NCBI GenBank assembly: GCA_937949945.1
Contig: CALFEQ010000081.1
Coordinates: 1-64,000, forward strand
Source: an uncultured Myxococcales bacterium
GTDB lineage: Bacteria; Myxococcota_A; Polyangia; Polyangiales; Polyangiaceae
Direction: 5' to 3'
DNA length: 64,000 bases
The position numbers and the translations under genes were made by a program. How positions within the stretch are numbered: position 1 is the stretch's first letter; the number at the start of each line of letters is the position of its first letter. A model generated the notes under the pieces. The model had not been told where the DNA came from and ran no database searches. It saw nothing but the letters and a program-made list of their open reading frames with translations. This document shows, one piece after another, positions 1 to 9,441 of the stretch.

Positions 1-36
1 GTGCGCGTCGTGGACGCTGCGAAGGGCTCGGCCTGA
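1..36 (+). CDS. 3' end of an upstream gene (partial)
   Basis: The first 12 codons read open in frame 1 as VRVVDAAKGSA followed by TGA. All third positions are G or C apart from one T and the stop, as in the real genes nearby. This fits the tail of a gene that begins left of the window. It is too short to identify. Confidence 0.35.
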   Translation: MRVVDAAKGSA

Positions 37-50
37 GGGCGGCGTCGGGA

Positions 51-297
51 GGCTCCAGGCTCCAGGCTCAGGGAGGGCGAGCTGGGGCGTGTTGGGCTGG
101 CTGCGAGGTTGTCGTCTCGTGAAGGCGCTGGAGCATTCGGATGCCACGCCTCAGGAGCGGACAACGCTCCATGCGGAGTGCAATTGGGGAAGGTCGAGTC
201 GTCGGCGTGGAGCGAAAAAAGACGAACCTGGGTTGGTAGGGGAGGGTAGGCTCGCGGCGCACTGGAGCCCGGAGCCTGGAGCCTGGAGCCTGAAGCC
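51..297. repeat. Heptamer-arm element 1 (GGCTCCA family)
   Basis: The left arm at 51-70 is GGCTCCA, GGCTCCA, GGCTCA. The right arm at 263-297 carries the complement TGGAGCC at 263, 277 and 284, plus the variants GGAGCC (271) and TGAAGCC (291). The arms are inverted relative to each other and enclose about 190 bases without a convincing gene. The right arm ends one base before the ATG of the hydrolase at 298. The same heptamer is used by the element at 61.64-61.81 kb. Confidence 0.7.
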
Positions 298-1128
298 ATG
301 CCCTACCTCCGAACACGACTCGGCCGTCTCTACTTCGAAGAGCGCGGGGAGGCCCGGCGCGTGGGGGATCCCGCCATCGTGCTTCTTCACGGGCTCTTGT
401 TTGACGGCGGGATGTGGCGCGGGTTGCTCGAGCCGTTGGAGGCGATCGGGCGCGTGCTCGTGCTCGATGGGCCGGGGCACGGGAGGAGCGAGCCCGCGCC
501 GCGCTTCACGCTCGAGGAGCATGCCGATGCGCTCCATGACGCGTTCGGAGAGAGCGGCGTCGAGCGGGCGGTCGTCGTCGGGCTCTCGTGGGGCGGGATG
601 GTCGGCATGCGGCTCGCGCTCCAGCATCCCGAGAGCGTCGCCGGGCTCGTGTTGCTCGACACGAGCGCGGAGGCGGAGACGCTCGCCAAGCGCGTGCGGA
701 ACCGGGCCTTCATCGCGATGCACCGGCGCGTCGGCATGCCGCTGCCGCTCTGGAAGAAGGAGATCGCGCCCGAGCTCTTCGCGCCGCGGACGCTCGTGGA
801 GCGTCCGGAGCTCGTGGAGGCTTCTTGGCGCCGGTGCAACGGCTTCGACCGCGAGGGCCTCTGCCGCGCGTGCTCGGCGGTCGTCGTGGAGCGCAAGGAC
901 ATCGTCTCGGAGCTCGGCCGGATCCGGGCGCCGACGCTCGTCGCGTGCGGGAGCGAGGACCGCGCGACGCCCGTGGCCAAGAGCCGGAAGATCGCGGACG
1001 CGATCCCGGGCGCGAAGCTCGTCATCCTCGACGGCCTCGGTCACATGTCCGTGCTCGAGGACCCCGCGGCCGTGGCCGCTCGTCTCGTGCCGTTCGTGCG
1101 GGACTGCATCGAGGGGCGCACGCACTGA
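298..1128 (+). CDS. Alpha/beta-fold hydrolase
   Basis: A 276-residue serve-alone alpha/beta hydrolase of unknown substrate. The oxyanion-hole HG is at residues 31-32. The nucleophile elbow GLSWGG is at 95-100 with Ser97. The acid is Asp221 in GSEDRATP, and the catalytic His is His249 in GLGHMSV; spacing and length are ordinary for the family. It has no signal peptide and is probably cytoplasmic. The ATG at 298 directly abuts a heptamer array whose GGAG (285-288) is the only SD-like sequence in range. The following gene is on the same strand but 264 bases away, so it is probably monocistronic. Family assignment is firm. The substrate cannot be read from the sequence; esterase, lactonase and dehalogenase-like roles are all open. 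Confidence 0.9.
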   Translation: MPYLRTRLGRLYFEERGEARRVGDPAIVLLHGLLFDGGMWRGLLEPLEAIGRVLVLDGPGHGRSEPAPRFTLEEHADALHDAFGESGVERAVVVGLSWGGMVGMRLALQHPESVAGLVLLDTSAEAETLAKRVRNRAFIAMHRRVGMPLPLWKKEIAPELFAPRTLVERPELVEASWRRCNGFDREGLCRACSAVVVERKDIVSELGRIRAPTLVACGSEDRATPVAKSRKIADAIPGAKLVILDGLGHMSVLEDPAAVAARLVPFVRDCIEGRTH

Positions 1129-1392
1129 GCCGGCGACATGGTGCGACATGTCGGCGGGTTTGCTCGTGCGTGTAATTTTCGATGTTTGGCGAACGTTCGT
1201 GTGGGATGACAGGCGTGGTGGGGGAGGTTTGATCCTCCCGCTTTTTGCCCGTTTCGAGCCCTTCGCGTGCCGAAAGATGCGGGCATCGCCCGGGGACGTG
1301 GAAAGCGATGCGCGACTCCTTGCGCACGGTGTGCACGCCTCCCCCGCTGGTCCGATCGATGCAACGTGCACGTAATGGAGGGTGGCATCGAC

Positions 1393-2802
<1,410 letters not shown>

Positions 2803-2816
2803 CGCTCGGGCGGCGC

Positions 2817-4385
2817 TCAGAACGTGCCGCGGACGCCGACTCCCCAAGCGGGGACGGCGCCGTCGCGCGTCGGTGTGGCGCCGACCGCGCCGCCGTACGG
2901 CGTCGCTCGGAACGTCGCGCGGTCCGGGCGCGCGCGGCTCGACGATGCGTGGCGCGTGAGCCACCACGCGGTGGCTCCGCCGAGGAGCGCGCCGCCGAAG
3001 GTCGCGGCGACGAAGCCGCGCGCCTTCTCCTCGGTCACGGACTCGAAGACGAGCGGGCTGCCGACCGCGGCGCCCGCGGCGGCGCCGAGGCCCGCGCCGA
3101 GGTCGATGAGCAGGACGCGGGAGGGCGAGACCTGCGTGAAGACCGCGAGCGCCCCGCCGCCGACGAGGCCGATGGCGGTGCCGTAGCCCAAGCCCGTGTA
3201 CGGCGTCCGCTCGAGGGTGCCGTGGTAGAAGAGGTCCGCGAGCCCGCCGAGGGCGAGGCCGAGGCCTGCGCCGGAGTGGACGAGGACGGCGTCGCCTTCG
3301 TCCGCCTTGCCGCGCGTGAGCGAGAACGTCGCGAGGCCGAGGCCGATGAGCCCGCCGCCGACGCCCCACGCGTAGCGATCGGTGAGCGCCACCCTCTGGC
3401 TGTTCGCGATGAAGATGCCCGCCGCCGCGCCCCACCAGGCGCCGCCCGCGAGCGTCCACGCGTCGCCCGTGCCCACGTTCCACTCCTCCGCGACGAGCAG
3501 CGCGCCGCCGAGGCCGATCCCGGTGCCGAGCGTGAGCAGAGGGTAGAGCAGGCGCGGGTCCTCCGAGCCGCTCGCGCGCTGGACGCTGAAGGCCATGAAC
3601 GCGCCGAACAGCGCCGCGTTCGCGGCGAGCACGGCGCGGCCCGGCGAGCGGAGCGGCGCCATGATGCCCCTCCCCGCGGACTCTTGCGGGCGCGGCTCGG
3701 CGCTCTCCCTCGCGATGGGCGCCGACGCGAGCAGATCGCGGAGCATGACGAGCCCGCGCGCCGAGACGTCTGCACCGGAGACGCGCTCGACGCGGACACG
3801 GAGCTGCTTGCTCTTCGGCGCGACGGCGAGCAGCCGCAAGAGGTAGGTGTCGCTCGAGACCTGCTCGAGCCGGGCGCTCACGACCCACGCGCCGGGATCC
3901 GTCGGGCTCGCGCCGTGCGGGCTCGAGCGCTGGGCTCGCTCGACCATGTCGATGTCGCGCGCGTGGCCGGCCGCCGGGCCCGGATCCGCGATGTCGAGCG
4001 TGTAGCCGAGGTCCTGGACCGCGTCGCGCAAGGTCGCGTCGAGCTCCATCGCGCGCGCGTAGATCGAGCCGTCGCTCGGCTCCGGCTTGTGCGCGGCCGC
4101 ACCGCCGACGTCGTCGCTGGCCGACGTGAGCGTCGGCCACACCACGATGGGCTTGTGCGCGTCGGGCGGAGGCGACACGGTCGGCGCGGCCGGTGCGGGG
4201 GCGGGCGTCGGTGCGGGCGTCGTCGGTGCGGGCGTCGTCGTGGCCGTCGCCGGCGGTGCGGGGGTGGCCGGCGGCGCGTCGGTCGAAGGAGGCTCGGCCT
4301 CCTCTTCGGTCGCGAGCGCGGGTGTCGCGGCGAACGCCGTCGCCGTGACGAGCGTCCACGCGAGACGTGCTGCGCGCGCGCGCAT
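2817..4385 (-). CDS. Exported Pro-rich protein with Gly/Ala-rich C half
   Basis: 522 residues, family not recognised. A signal peptide spans about residues 1-25 (cleavage after ALA). A Pro/Ala/Thr-rich linker follows to about residue 75, then a soluble-looking region to about 220. The C-terminal half has repeated Gly/Ala-rich hydrophobic stretches and ends in a Phe (GVRGTF). The hydrophobic stretches could be membrane helices; the terminal Phe also allows an outer-membrane barrel, and I cannot decide between them. It starts three bases after the stop of the upstream barrel-like protein on the same strand, so the two are probably one operon and may work together in the envelope. Confidence 0.75.
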   Translation of the reverse strand: MRARAARLAWTLVTATAFAATPALATEEEAEPPSTDAPPATPAPPATATTTPAPTTPAPTPAPAPAAPTVSPPPDAHKPIVVWPTLTSASDDVGGAAAHKPEPSDGSIYARAMELDATLRDAVQDLGYTLDIADPGPAAGHARDIDMVERAQRSSPHGASPTDPGAWVVSARLEQVSSDTYLLRLLAVAPKSKQLRVRVERVSGADVSARGLVMLRDLLASAPIARESAEPRPQESAGRGIMAPLRSPGRAVLAANAALFGAFMAFSVQRASGSEDPRLLYPLLTLGTGIGLGGALLVAEEWNVGTGDAWTLAGGAWWGAAAGIFIANSQRVALTDRYAWGVGGGLIGLGLATFSLTRGKADEGDAVLVHSGAGLGLALGGLADLFYHGTLERTPYTGLGYGTAIGLVGGGALAVFTQVSPSRVLLIDLGAGLGAAAGAAVGSPLVFESVTEEKARGFVAATFGGALLGGATAWWLTRHASSSRARPDRATFRATPYGGAVGATPTRDGAVPAWGVGVRGTF

Positions 4386-4388
4386 GGC

Positions 4389-5921
4389 TCAGAACATGAC
4401 GACGCCGCTCAGCCAGAGGTCCACGATCGTCGTGTCGTCGACCGAGAAGCGGCGGCCGGGCAGGTCGATGACCTGGCGGTGGTTGGGGTTCGGGATGCCG
4501 GTGACGCTGCCGCCTCCGGCCGTGCCCGCGCCCGTGCGGCAAGGTCCGGATGCCGCGGCGTCGCTCTTGAAGTCGGGGTTGCAGGCATCGGCGGCGGTGA
4601 TGAGGTGGCTCTGCACGTACGTGAGCCCGAGCCCGCCGGTGAACTTGACGTACTCGCCGGCCTGCCAGGTCACGCCGGCCGAGGCGCCGAACGAGCCGAA
4701 TGCCTGCTGGTCGGTGATCCCCGTGAAGTAGACCTTCGCGACGCTGGGATCGACGACGCTGGTGAAGCTGCCCTCGGGCCCCGCCCTGTAGGCGCCCGGG
4801 TTCGGGTTGCGCAGCGAGGGAGCACGCGACGAGCCGAGCGCGTCGAAGAGCTCCGAGTAGTCACGCCCCGGCGAGTGGTAGCTGGCGCGCGCCTTGAAAT
4901 CGAGGCCGACACGTTGGAAGGCCTCGCGGTTCTCCCAGGGGAAGACCTCCATGCCGACGGTGAACGTGCCGATGATCGGCGGCCGGTTCAGGAGCGTTCC
5001 GCGGAGATCGCTCGTCGCGCCGAAGTCGCTGTTGTCCTGCGGTACGTCCACGAGCACGCGGAGGCCGGCGTACGGCTCGACGTAGCCGGAGCGCCGAGAG
5101 AAGACCGTGTGCGCGATGAACGTGTTCATGCCGCGCGAGATGCCCGGCTCGCGGCTCGGCGCGCTCGGGTTCGCCGGGTCCGGGCACTTGATCGCCGCGT
5201 GGTCGTTGCATGCGTGGAGGCGGTCGCCGATGGCGATCCGCGTCTCGGCGCCGATCACCCACGTCGGCTTCGACGCATCCCGCTGCTGGTTGAAGATGGC
5301 GTAGTTGAGCCCGATGCTGAACCAGTCGACGCCGCTGCGCGTGGGGCTCTTGAACGGGACGCTGAAGAGCTGCGCCCCCGAGGGGTCCTGCAGGCGCTCG
5401 GGGTTCCGCGACGAGCCCTCGAGATCCGACAGCTCGCGGCTGTCGGCGAGGATCAGCGGGAGCCGGAGCGAAAGCGCGAGGTCACGATAGATGCCGATGT
5501 CGCCGCCGACCTCGAGGACCGTCAGCGACTGGGAGAAGACCGCGACGTTCTCGTTCGCCGGCAAGAAGCCGCCCGTCGCGAGCCCGGGCTGCGCGAGCGT
5601 CGACTCGCGGCGGATGTTGGCGCTCTTCCACGACTGCCGGAACGTGAGCAGCAGGTTGGCGTCGAACGGGTCGTCCTCGTCGAAGGCGTCGATGACCGTG
5701 GTGTTCTCGCCGGTCTCGCGCAAGAGGCGCGGCTCGCGCGCCGCCACCGGCTCGTCGGCCGAGGCGATCGCCGGCGAGAGCGTGGCCAGAACGAGCGCCA
5801 GGGCGGCGCAAGCGCGTGCGCTCGTCGCGTGCCGCCCGCGAGCCAACCGCCGAGGCGTCGCGTGGAGCTCCCCGTTGTTGGGGACGTGACGAGACGGGCC
5901 GTGCGTTGTGCACCCGCGCAT
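4389..5921 (-). CDS. Putative outer-membrane beta-barrel protein
   Basis: 510 residues. The hydrophobic signal sequence lies unusually deep (about residues 33-53, ending SPAIASA) behind a basic N-terminus containing PRRLARGR. The only start available in frame is ATG 5921. The mature part is rich in alternating polar and hydrophobic strands with aromatic residues. The last residues (DLWLSGVVMF) end in Phe after alternating hydrophobics, which matches the Bam-recognised C-terminal signal of outer-membrane barrels. I infer an outer-membrane protein, possibly a porin or transport-related barrel, with no known substrate. First gene of a pair with the protein 3 bases downstream. Upstream lies the nested repeat element at 5947-6248, so any promoter must sit in or next to it. 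Confidence 0.75.
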   Translation of the reverse strand: MRGCTTHGPSRHVPNNGELHATPRRLARGRHATSARACAALALVLATLSPAIASADEPVAAREPRLLRETGENTTVIDAFDEDDPFDANLLLTFRQSWKSANIRRESTLAQPGLATGGFLPANENVAVFSQSLTVLEVGGDIGIYRDLALSLRLPLILADSRELSDLEGSSRNPERLQDPSGAQLFSVPFKSPTRSGVDWFSIGLNYAIFNQQRDASKPTWVIGAETRIAIGDRLHACNDHAAIKCPDPANPSAPSREPGISRGMNTFIAHTVFSRRSGYVEPYAGLRVLVDVPQDNSDFGATSDLRGTLLNRPPIIGTFTVGMEVFPWENREAFQRVGLDFKARASYHSPGRDYSELFDALGSSRAPSLRNPNPGAYRAGPEGSFTSVVDPSVAKVYFTGITDQQAFGSFGASAGVTWQAGEYVKFTGGLGLTYVQSHLITAADACNPDFKSDAAASGPCRTGAGTAGGGSVTGIPNPNHRQVIDLPGRRFSVDDTTIVDLWLSGVVMF

Positions 5922-5946
5922 GGGTTCCGCGACGCTACCACACTTA

Positions 5947-6248
5947 CAGTCCTCAGTCCTCGGTCCTCAGCGGGGGAGCCGTTCGGGCCTCCCGACCGGA
6001 GTCTCCAGACTCCAGTCTCCAGTCTCCAGCAGGTTCTCGCAGGTTGCAGAGCCCCCGCTCGAGGGTTGCCCCGGACACGGCGGCCAGGGAAGCTCGGAGG
6101 CCCCCCCAAGGCACCCCGAACTGGAGAGTGGAGTCTGGAGACCGGGGGCTGGGGCCTGCCGTCCGGAGCTCCGGGTCGAACAGCCGGCAGGACGCGTGAA
6201 GGTAGCGCCGGCCACGTCCTGACGGTCCTCCTCCGCTGAGGACTGAGG
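5947..6248. repeat. Heptamer-arm element 2, nested inverted arms
   Basis: The outer left arm is CAGTCCT (5947), CAGTCCT (5954), CGGTCCT (5961), CAG. Its inverted counterpart CTGAGGACTGAGG is at 6236-6248. Inside is a second pair. The left inner arm is GTCTCCA, GACTCCA, GTCTCCA, GTCTCCA at 6001-6028. The right inner arm is TGGAGAG, TGGAGTC, TGGAGAC at 6122-6142. Read as its complement, the right inner arm matches the first 21 bases of the left at 20 of 21 positions. The core (6029-6121) and flanks show no gene. The element fills the gap between the 5' end of the barrel gene and the 3' end of the phosphatase gene. Confidence 0.8.
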
Positions 6249-6253
6249 TTCCG

Positions 6254-6277
6254 CAGCCGCCGCGTCAGCGGCGGCTG
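6254..6277. terminator. GC-rich hairpin over a stop codon
   Basis: Perfect 10-bp stem 6254-6263 / 6268-6277 with a four-base loop. The loop holds the stop codon of the phosphatase gene (6265-6267). It could help end that transcript. No T-run follows on the minus strand, so an intrinsic terminator is only a suggestion. Confidence 0.35.
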
Positions 6278-7617
6278 AACGGCGAGGTCTCGGTCCCCTC
6301 GATCCCCGGGAAGATCTCGATCGTGATGTCCTCCGTGATCTCCTCTGCGTGGAGCTCCTGCTTCGCGTGACGGAGCTCGCTCGACGTCGCGTCGAGGCGG
6401 TCGGCGAGGACGCCGAGGAATTGCCACAGCATCTTCACGGCAATCTCGTGCTCGGTGCGGAGGATCTCGAAGAAGTCCGTGCGGCGGATGGCGATGAGCT
6501 CGGCGTCGCCGTCGGCCTTCACGGTGGCCGAGCGCGGGACTGCGCGAATGAGCGCCATCTCGCCGAAGTGCTCGCCTGCGCCGAGGCGCGTCAGCACCTC
6601 ACCGCCGCGCGAGACGGTGACTTTGCCCGAGAGCACGATGAACAGCTCGTCGCCCCTGTCGCCCTCGCGGATGACGACTTGATCGTGCTCGTACTTCCGG
6701 ACCTCGACGGCCTGCATCACGCGGAGCAGCTCGCGGTCGCTGAGGCGCGCGAAGAGCGGCATCCGCGCGAGGACCTCGCGCTTGAGGGCGAGGCGCTTGG
6801 CGCGCTCCTCGTCGGCGACGTCGCCGCCGAGCCGGACGAGGATCACGGTGATGTTGTCCTTGCCGCCCCGCTCCTTCGCGAGCTGGACGAGGCCCTTGCT
6901 CGCGCTGTCGCCGTCCTGGGCGAGGAAGGGGAGCAGCTCCTCGGGGCTCTCGAGGTAACCGGTGAGGCCGTCGCTCGTCAGGAGGAAGTCGTCACCCGGC
7001 AGGACCTCGAGCATGAGCGTGTCGACCTCGACGCGCTCGTAGACGCCCACGGCGCGGGTGATGGCGTTCTTGTGGCCGACTTTCTCGATCTGCTCGCGCG
7101 TCAGCTTCCCGCGCTTGATGAGCTCGTTGTAGACGGTGTGGTCCTCGGTGATCTGTTGGACGACGCCGCCGCGGGCCAGATAGATGCGGCTGTCACCGAC
7201 GTGGGCGATGAACCCGCGCGTGCCGAGGACGAGGAGCGCGGAGAGCGTGGTGCCCATGCCGCGCTTCTGGGCGTCGTTCTGCGCCTCTTCGTGGATGCGC
7301 GAGCACGCACGCTGCACGGCGTGCTCCATCAGCGCGAGGATGTCCTTGTTCGTCACACGGGAGGCGCCGCGCGCCCCCGTGATGAAGTCGTTGAGGAGGT
7401 CGCGTTCGCGCTTGATCTCCTCGTGGATGGTCCGCACCGCGATCGCGCTCGCGACCTCGCCGGCAGCGTGCCCACCCATGCCGTCCGCGACGATGAACAG
7501 ACAAAGCTTCTTGTCGACGAGGAAGTTGTCCTCGTTGTGCTCGCGGACGCATCCGACGTCGGTCGCGGCAAAGAAGCGGATGGCGTCCGGTGACATATGA
7601 CCCGCGAATGATGGCAC
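6265..7617 (-). CDS. PP2C protein phosphatase with cNMP-binding domain
   Basis: 450 residues. N-terminal PP2C (PPM) serine/threonine phosphatase with the metal motifs ADGMGGH, TSDGLTGYL and DNITVILVRL. A C-terminal cyclic-nucleotide-binding domain starts after about residue 285. The cNMP domain keeps the phosphate-binding cassette FGEMALIRAVPRSATV with its Glu and Arg, so ligand binding is plausible. This suggests dephosphorylation of Ser/Thr-kinase targets gated by a cyclic nucleotide (inference). Soluble, with no membrane segment. The start is uncertain: GTG 7617 with a weak GGAAAG upstream, or ATG 7596, which begins nearer the conserved core. It follows the amidase gene on the same strand after 78 bases containing a small hairpin. 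Confidence 0.9.
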   Translation of the reverse strand: MPSFAGHMSPDAIRFFAATDVGCVREHNEDNFLVDKKLCLFIVADGMGGHAAGEVASAIAVRTIHEEIKRERDLLNDFITGARGASRVTNKDILALMEHAVQRACSRIHEEAQNDAQKRGMGTTLSALLVLGTRGFIAHVGDSRIYLARGGVVQQITEDHTVYNELIKRGKLTREQIEKVGHKNAITRAVGVYERVEVDTLMLEVLPGDDFLLTSDGLTGYLESPEELLPFLAQDGDSASKGLVQLAKERGGKDNITVILVRLGGDVADEERAKRLALKREVLARMPLFARLSDRELLRVMQAVEVRKYEHDQVVIREGDRGDELFIVLSGKVTVSRGGEVLTRLGAGEHFGEMALIRAVPRSATVKADGDAELIAIRRTDFFEILRTEHEIAVKMLWQFLGVLADRLDATSSELRHAKQELHAEEITEDITIEIFPGIEGTETSPFSRR

Positions 7618-7651
7618 GATGCGGTTCTTTCCGTCGAGCGGGCCGCGCCGA

Positions 7652-7667
7652 GGCCTCCTCGGAGGCC
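7652..7667. terminator. Small hairpin between amidase and phosphatase genes
   Basis: GGCCTC at 7652-7657 pairs with GAGGCC at 7662-7667 around a four-base loop, in the 78-base gap between two minus-strand genes. The stem is short and lacks a T-run. Confidence 0.2.
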
Positions 7668-7695
7668 GTGCAGCGAGCGGCGTGCCAGCGCCCGA

Positions 7696-9189
7696 TCAGG
7701 CCCCGGTTCGGCGGAAACGCCGGGCCCGGAGGGCGGCCACGGCGGCGGTGAGCGCGAGCGGCCAGGCGCCGGTGTGGGTCGGTGACGCCGGCCCGACGAC
7801 GGCGCACCCCGCCTCCTCCCGGACCCGCCGGTCGTCTTTCGCCGGGAGGAAGCCGCCACGGCCGGGCGCGGCCTTCGCGGCGACCTTGCAGAGGTCGTCC
7901 TGGCCGTCGGCGGAGACCTCGCAGGCGCCTTCACAGTCGACGACCTCGACCTTGCCGCTCGCGCATCGGAAGGCCTTCGTCTTGTCGTACGAGCAACTCC
8001 AGAGCTCGGTCACGTCGTTGCACTTCGCCTCGCCGCCGAAGCGAACCATGTACGTCGGCCACTCCCAGATCCCGGGATCGACGTGGTTGCTCGCGCCGCC
8101 GTAGTCCGGGTTCGACTGGCACTCCTTCGGGGAGCCCGAGCACGGCGCTGCGGTCTGGGCGATGCGCTTGCCGTTCGGCACCTGATCGTGCCCGATGATG
8201 TGCGCGCGGTCGCGGGGGATGCCGTACTTGTTCGTCAGGTGCTCGACGAGCTTCGCGCTCGCCGCGTAGAGCGGCTCGGGGAACGGCTTGTTCGCGTAGC
8301 CGACGTGCTCGATGCCGATGCTGCGCTGGTTGACGTTGAAGTTCCCGGCGTGCCAGGCCGTCGTCTCCTCGGTCACGAACTGCGCGACCTTGCCGTCGAC
8401 GTCGATGATGTAGTGGGCGCTCTTGTCCGGATCGTTCTGGAGCGTCGCGACGCTCGCGTTCCAGTTTCCTTCGGTGTCGTGGATGACGATGAGCTCGACG
8501 TCGAAGCCGCCGCGTCCTTCGGTGCACTTGTTCTTGCAGCTCGTCGGGATCCACTCGGCGCCCTCGTACTGCGCCTGCGAGAGCGTGGAGAGGTCCGAAG
8601 GCACGTCGACCGTGAGCGAAGGCGGCAGGTCGTGCGGCCGGAGCACGATCGTCTCGTTGTCGCGGGCGGGGAAGCTGCCTCCGCGCGCGAGCGTCGCGAA
8701 CACCTGACGGACGTAGCGCTCGCGGTGCGCGGCATCGGCGAAGCCGCTCATCTCCTCGATGGCGGCTTTCCACGACGCGAGATCGTCGAGACGCGCTCCG
8801 GTCTTCGCGCCGAGCTCGGCGAGCACGAGGGCGCCGGCCTCGAGGGCGAGGTCGGCGTCCCTCCGGAGATCGATCTCCGAGGCGCCGACCAGCTCGGCGC
8901 CACGCCGAAGGGTGTCGAGCTTGCCGCGGCGGAGCTGGAGCGGACCCGCGGCGGGCACCTCGTTGTCGACGTCGATCGTGCGCTGCTTCGGGAGCGTCAG
9001 GCCGTCCTCGACCTTCGCGATGGCGACGAGGAGATCGCGCGGGACGTTGGCTTTCTCCGCGCTCGCGACGAGCGCGCTCTCCAGCGAGCCGGTCGGCTCG
9101 TGATCGCGCGCGGGAGGTCCTTCGAGGGAGCTGCACGCGAGCGGAGCGACCAGGGCGGCGACCGCGAGGATCGTGCGCGCACGGAGCAT
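7696..9189 (-). CDS. Secreted N-acetylmuramoyl-L-alanine amidase
   Basis: 497 residues. A lipoprotein-type signal ends PLAC-S with Cys19. An unassigned N-terminal region is followed by an amidase_2 / peptidoglycan-recognition domain from about residue 233. Zinc-site motifs are visible: VIHDTEGN, TAWHAGN, SIGIEHVG and HIIGHDQVP. It should cleave the amide between muramic acid and the stem peptide. The C-terminus has a Cys (AGCAVV), a hydrophobic stretch and an Arg cluster (LRARRFRR), which resembles the MYXO-CTERM sorting signal of myxobacteria. A lipobox and such a tail on one protein is unusual. Divergent from the PilT gene across about 250 bases. Confidence 0.88.
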   Translation of the reverse strand: MLRARTILAVAALVAPLACSSLEGPPARDHEPTGSLESALVASAEKANVPRDLLVAIAKVEDGLTLPKQRTIDVDNEVPAAGPLQLRRGKLDTLRRGAELVGASEIDLRRDADLALEAGALVLAELGAKTGARLDDLASWKAAIEEMSGFADAAHRERYVRQVFATLARGGSFPARDNETIVLRPHDLPPSLTVDVPSDLSTLSQAQYEGAEWIPTSCKNKCTEGRGGFDVELIVIHDTEGNWNASVATLQNDPDKSAHYIIDVDGKVAQFVTEETTAWHAGNFNVNQRSIGIEHVGYANKPFPEPLYAASAKLVEHLTNKYGIPRDRAHIIGHDQVPNGKRIAQTAAPCSGSPKECQSNPDYGGASNHVDPGIWEWPTYMVRFGGEAKCNDVTELWSCSYDKTKAFRCASGKVEVVDCEGACEVSADGQDDLCKVAAKAAPGRGGFLPAKDDRRVREEAGCAVVGPASPTHTGAWPLALTAAVAALRARRFRRTGA

Positions 9190-9441
9190 CGACCTCCTAC
9201 GCTAGCAGCGACCGTTCCAGGTCGGTGACCGGCACGCGAGAATGGTGCGCGCGCGTCACGCTCGTATGTGCGTGTAAGGTCGTGAGCGCCGCGCGGGCCT
9301 GCGCGGGGAAAATTGCAGGCAGGCTGCGCACGCTGATGCACCGGTCGGCCCACGCGCGGGCTCGACGGCGATCACTGGATCACGTGCTCGATCCACCGGC
9401 GGTTAATGCTGGCGGAGAGTTGCCGTATCGTGGGATGCGGG
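9190..9441. other. Divergent intergenic region, amidase / pilT
   Basis: 252 bases between divergent genes, which must hold promoters for both. I see no convincing -35/-10 or sigma-54 pair. The decamer GTGCGTGTAA at 9268-9277 also occurs at 1166-1175, upstream of the FHA regulator, in both cases shortly after CTCGT. Confidence 0.3.
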
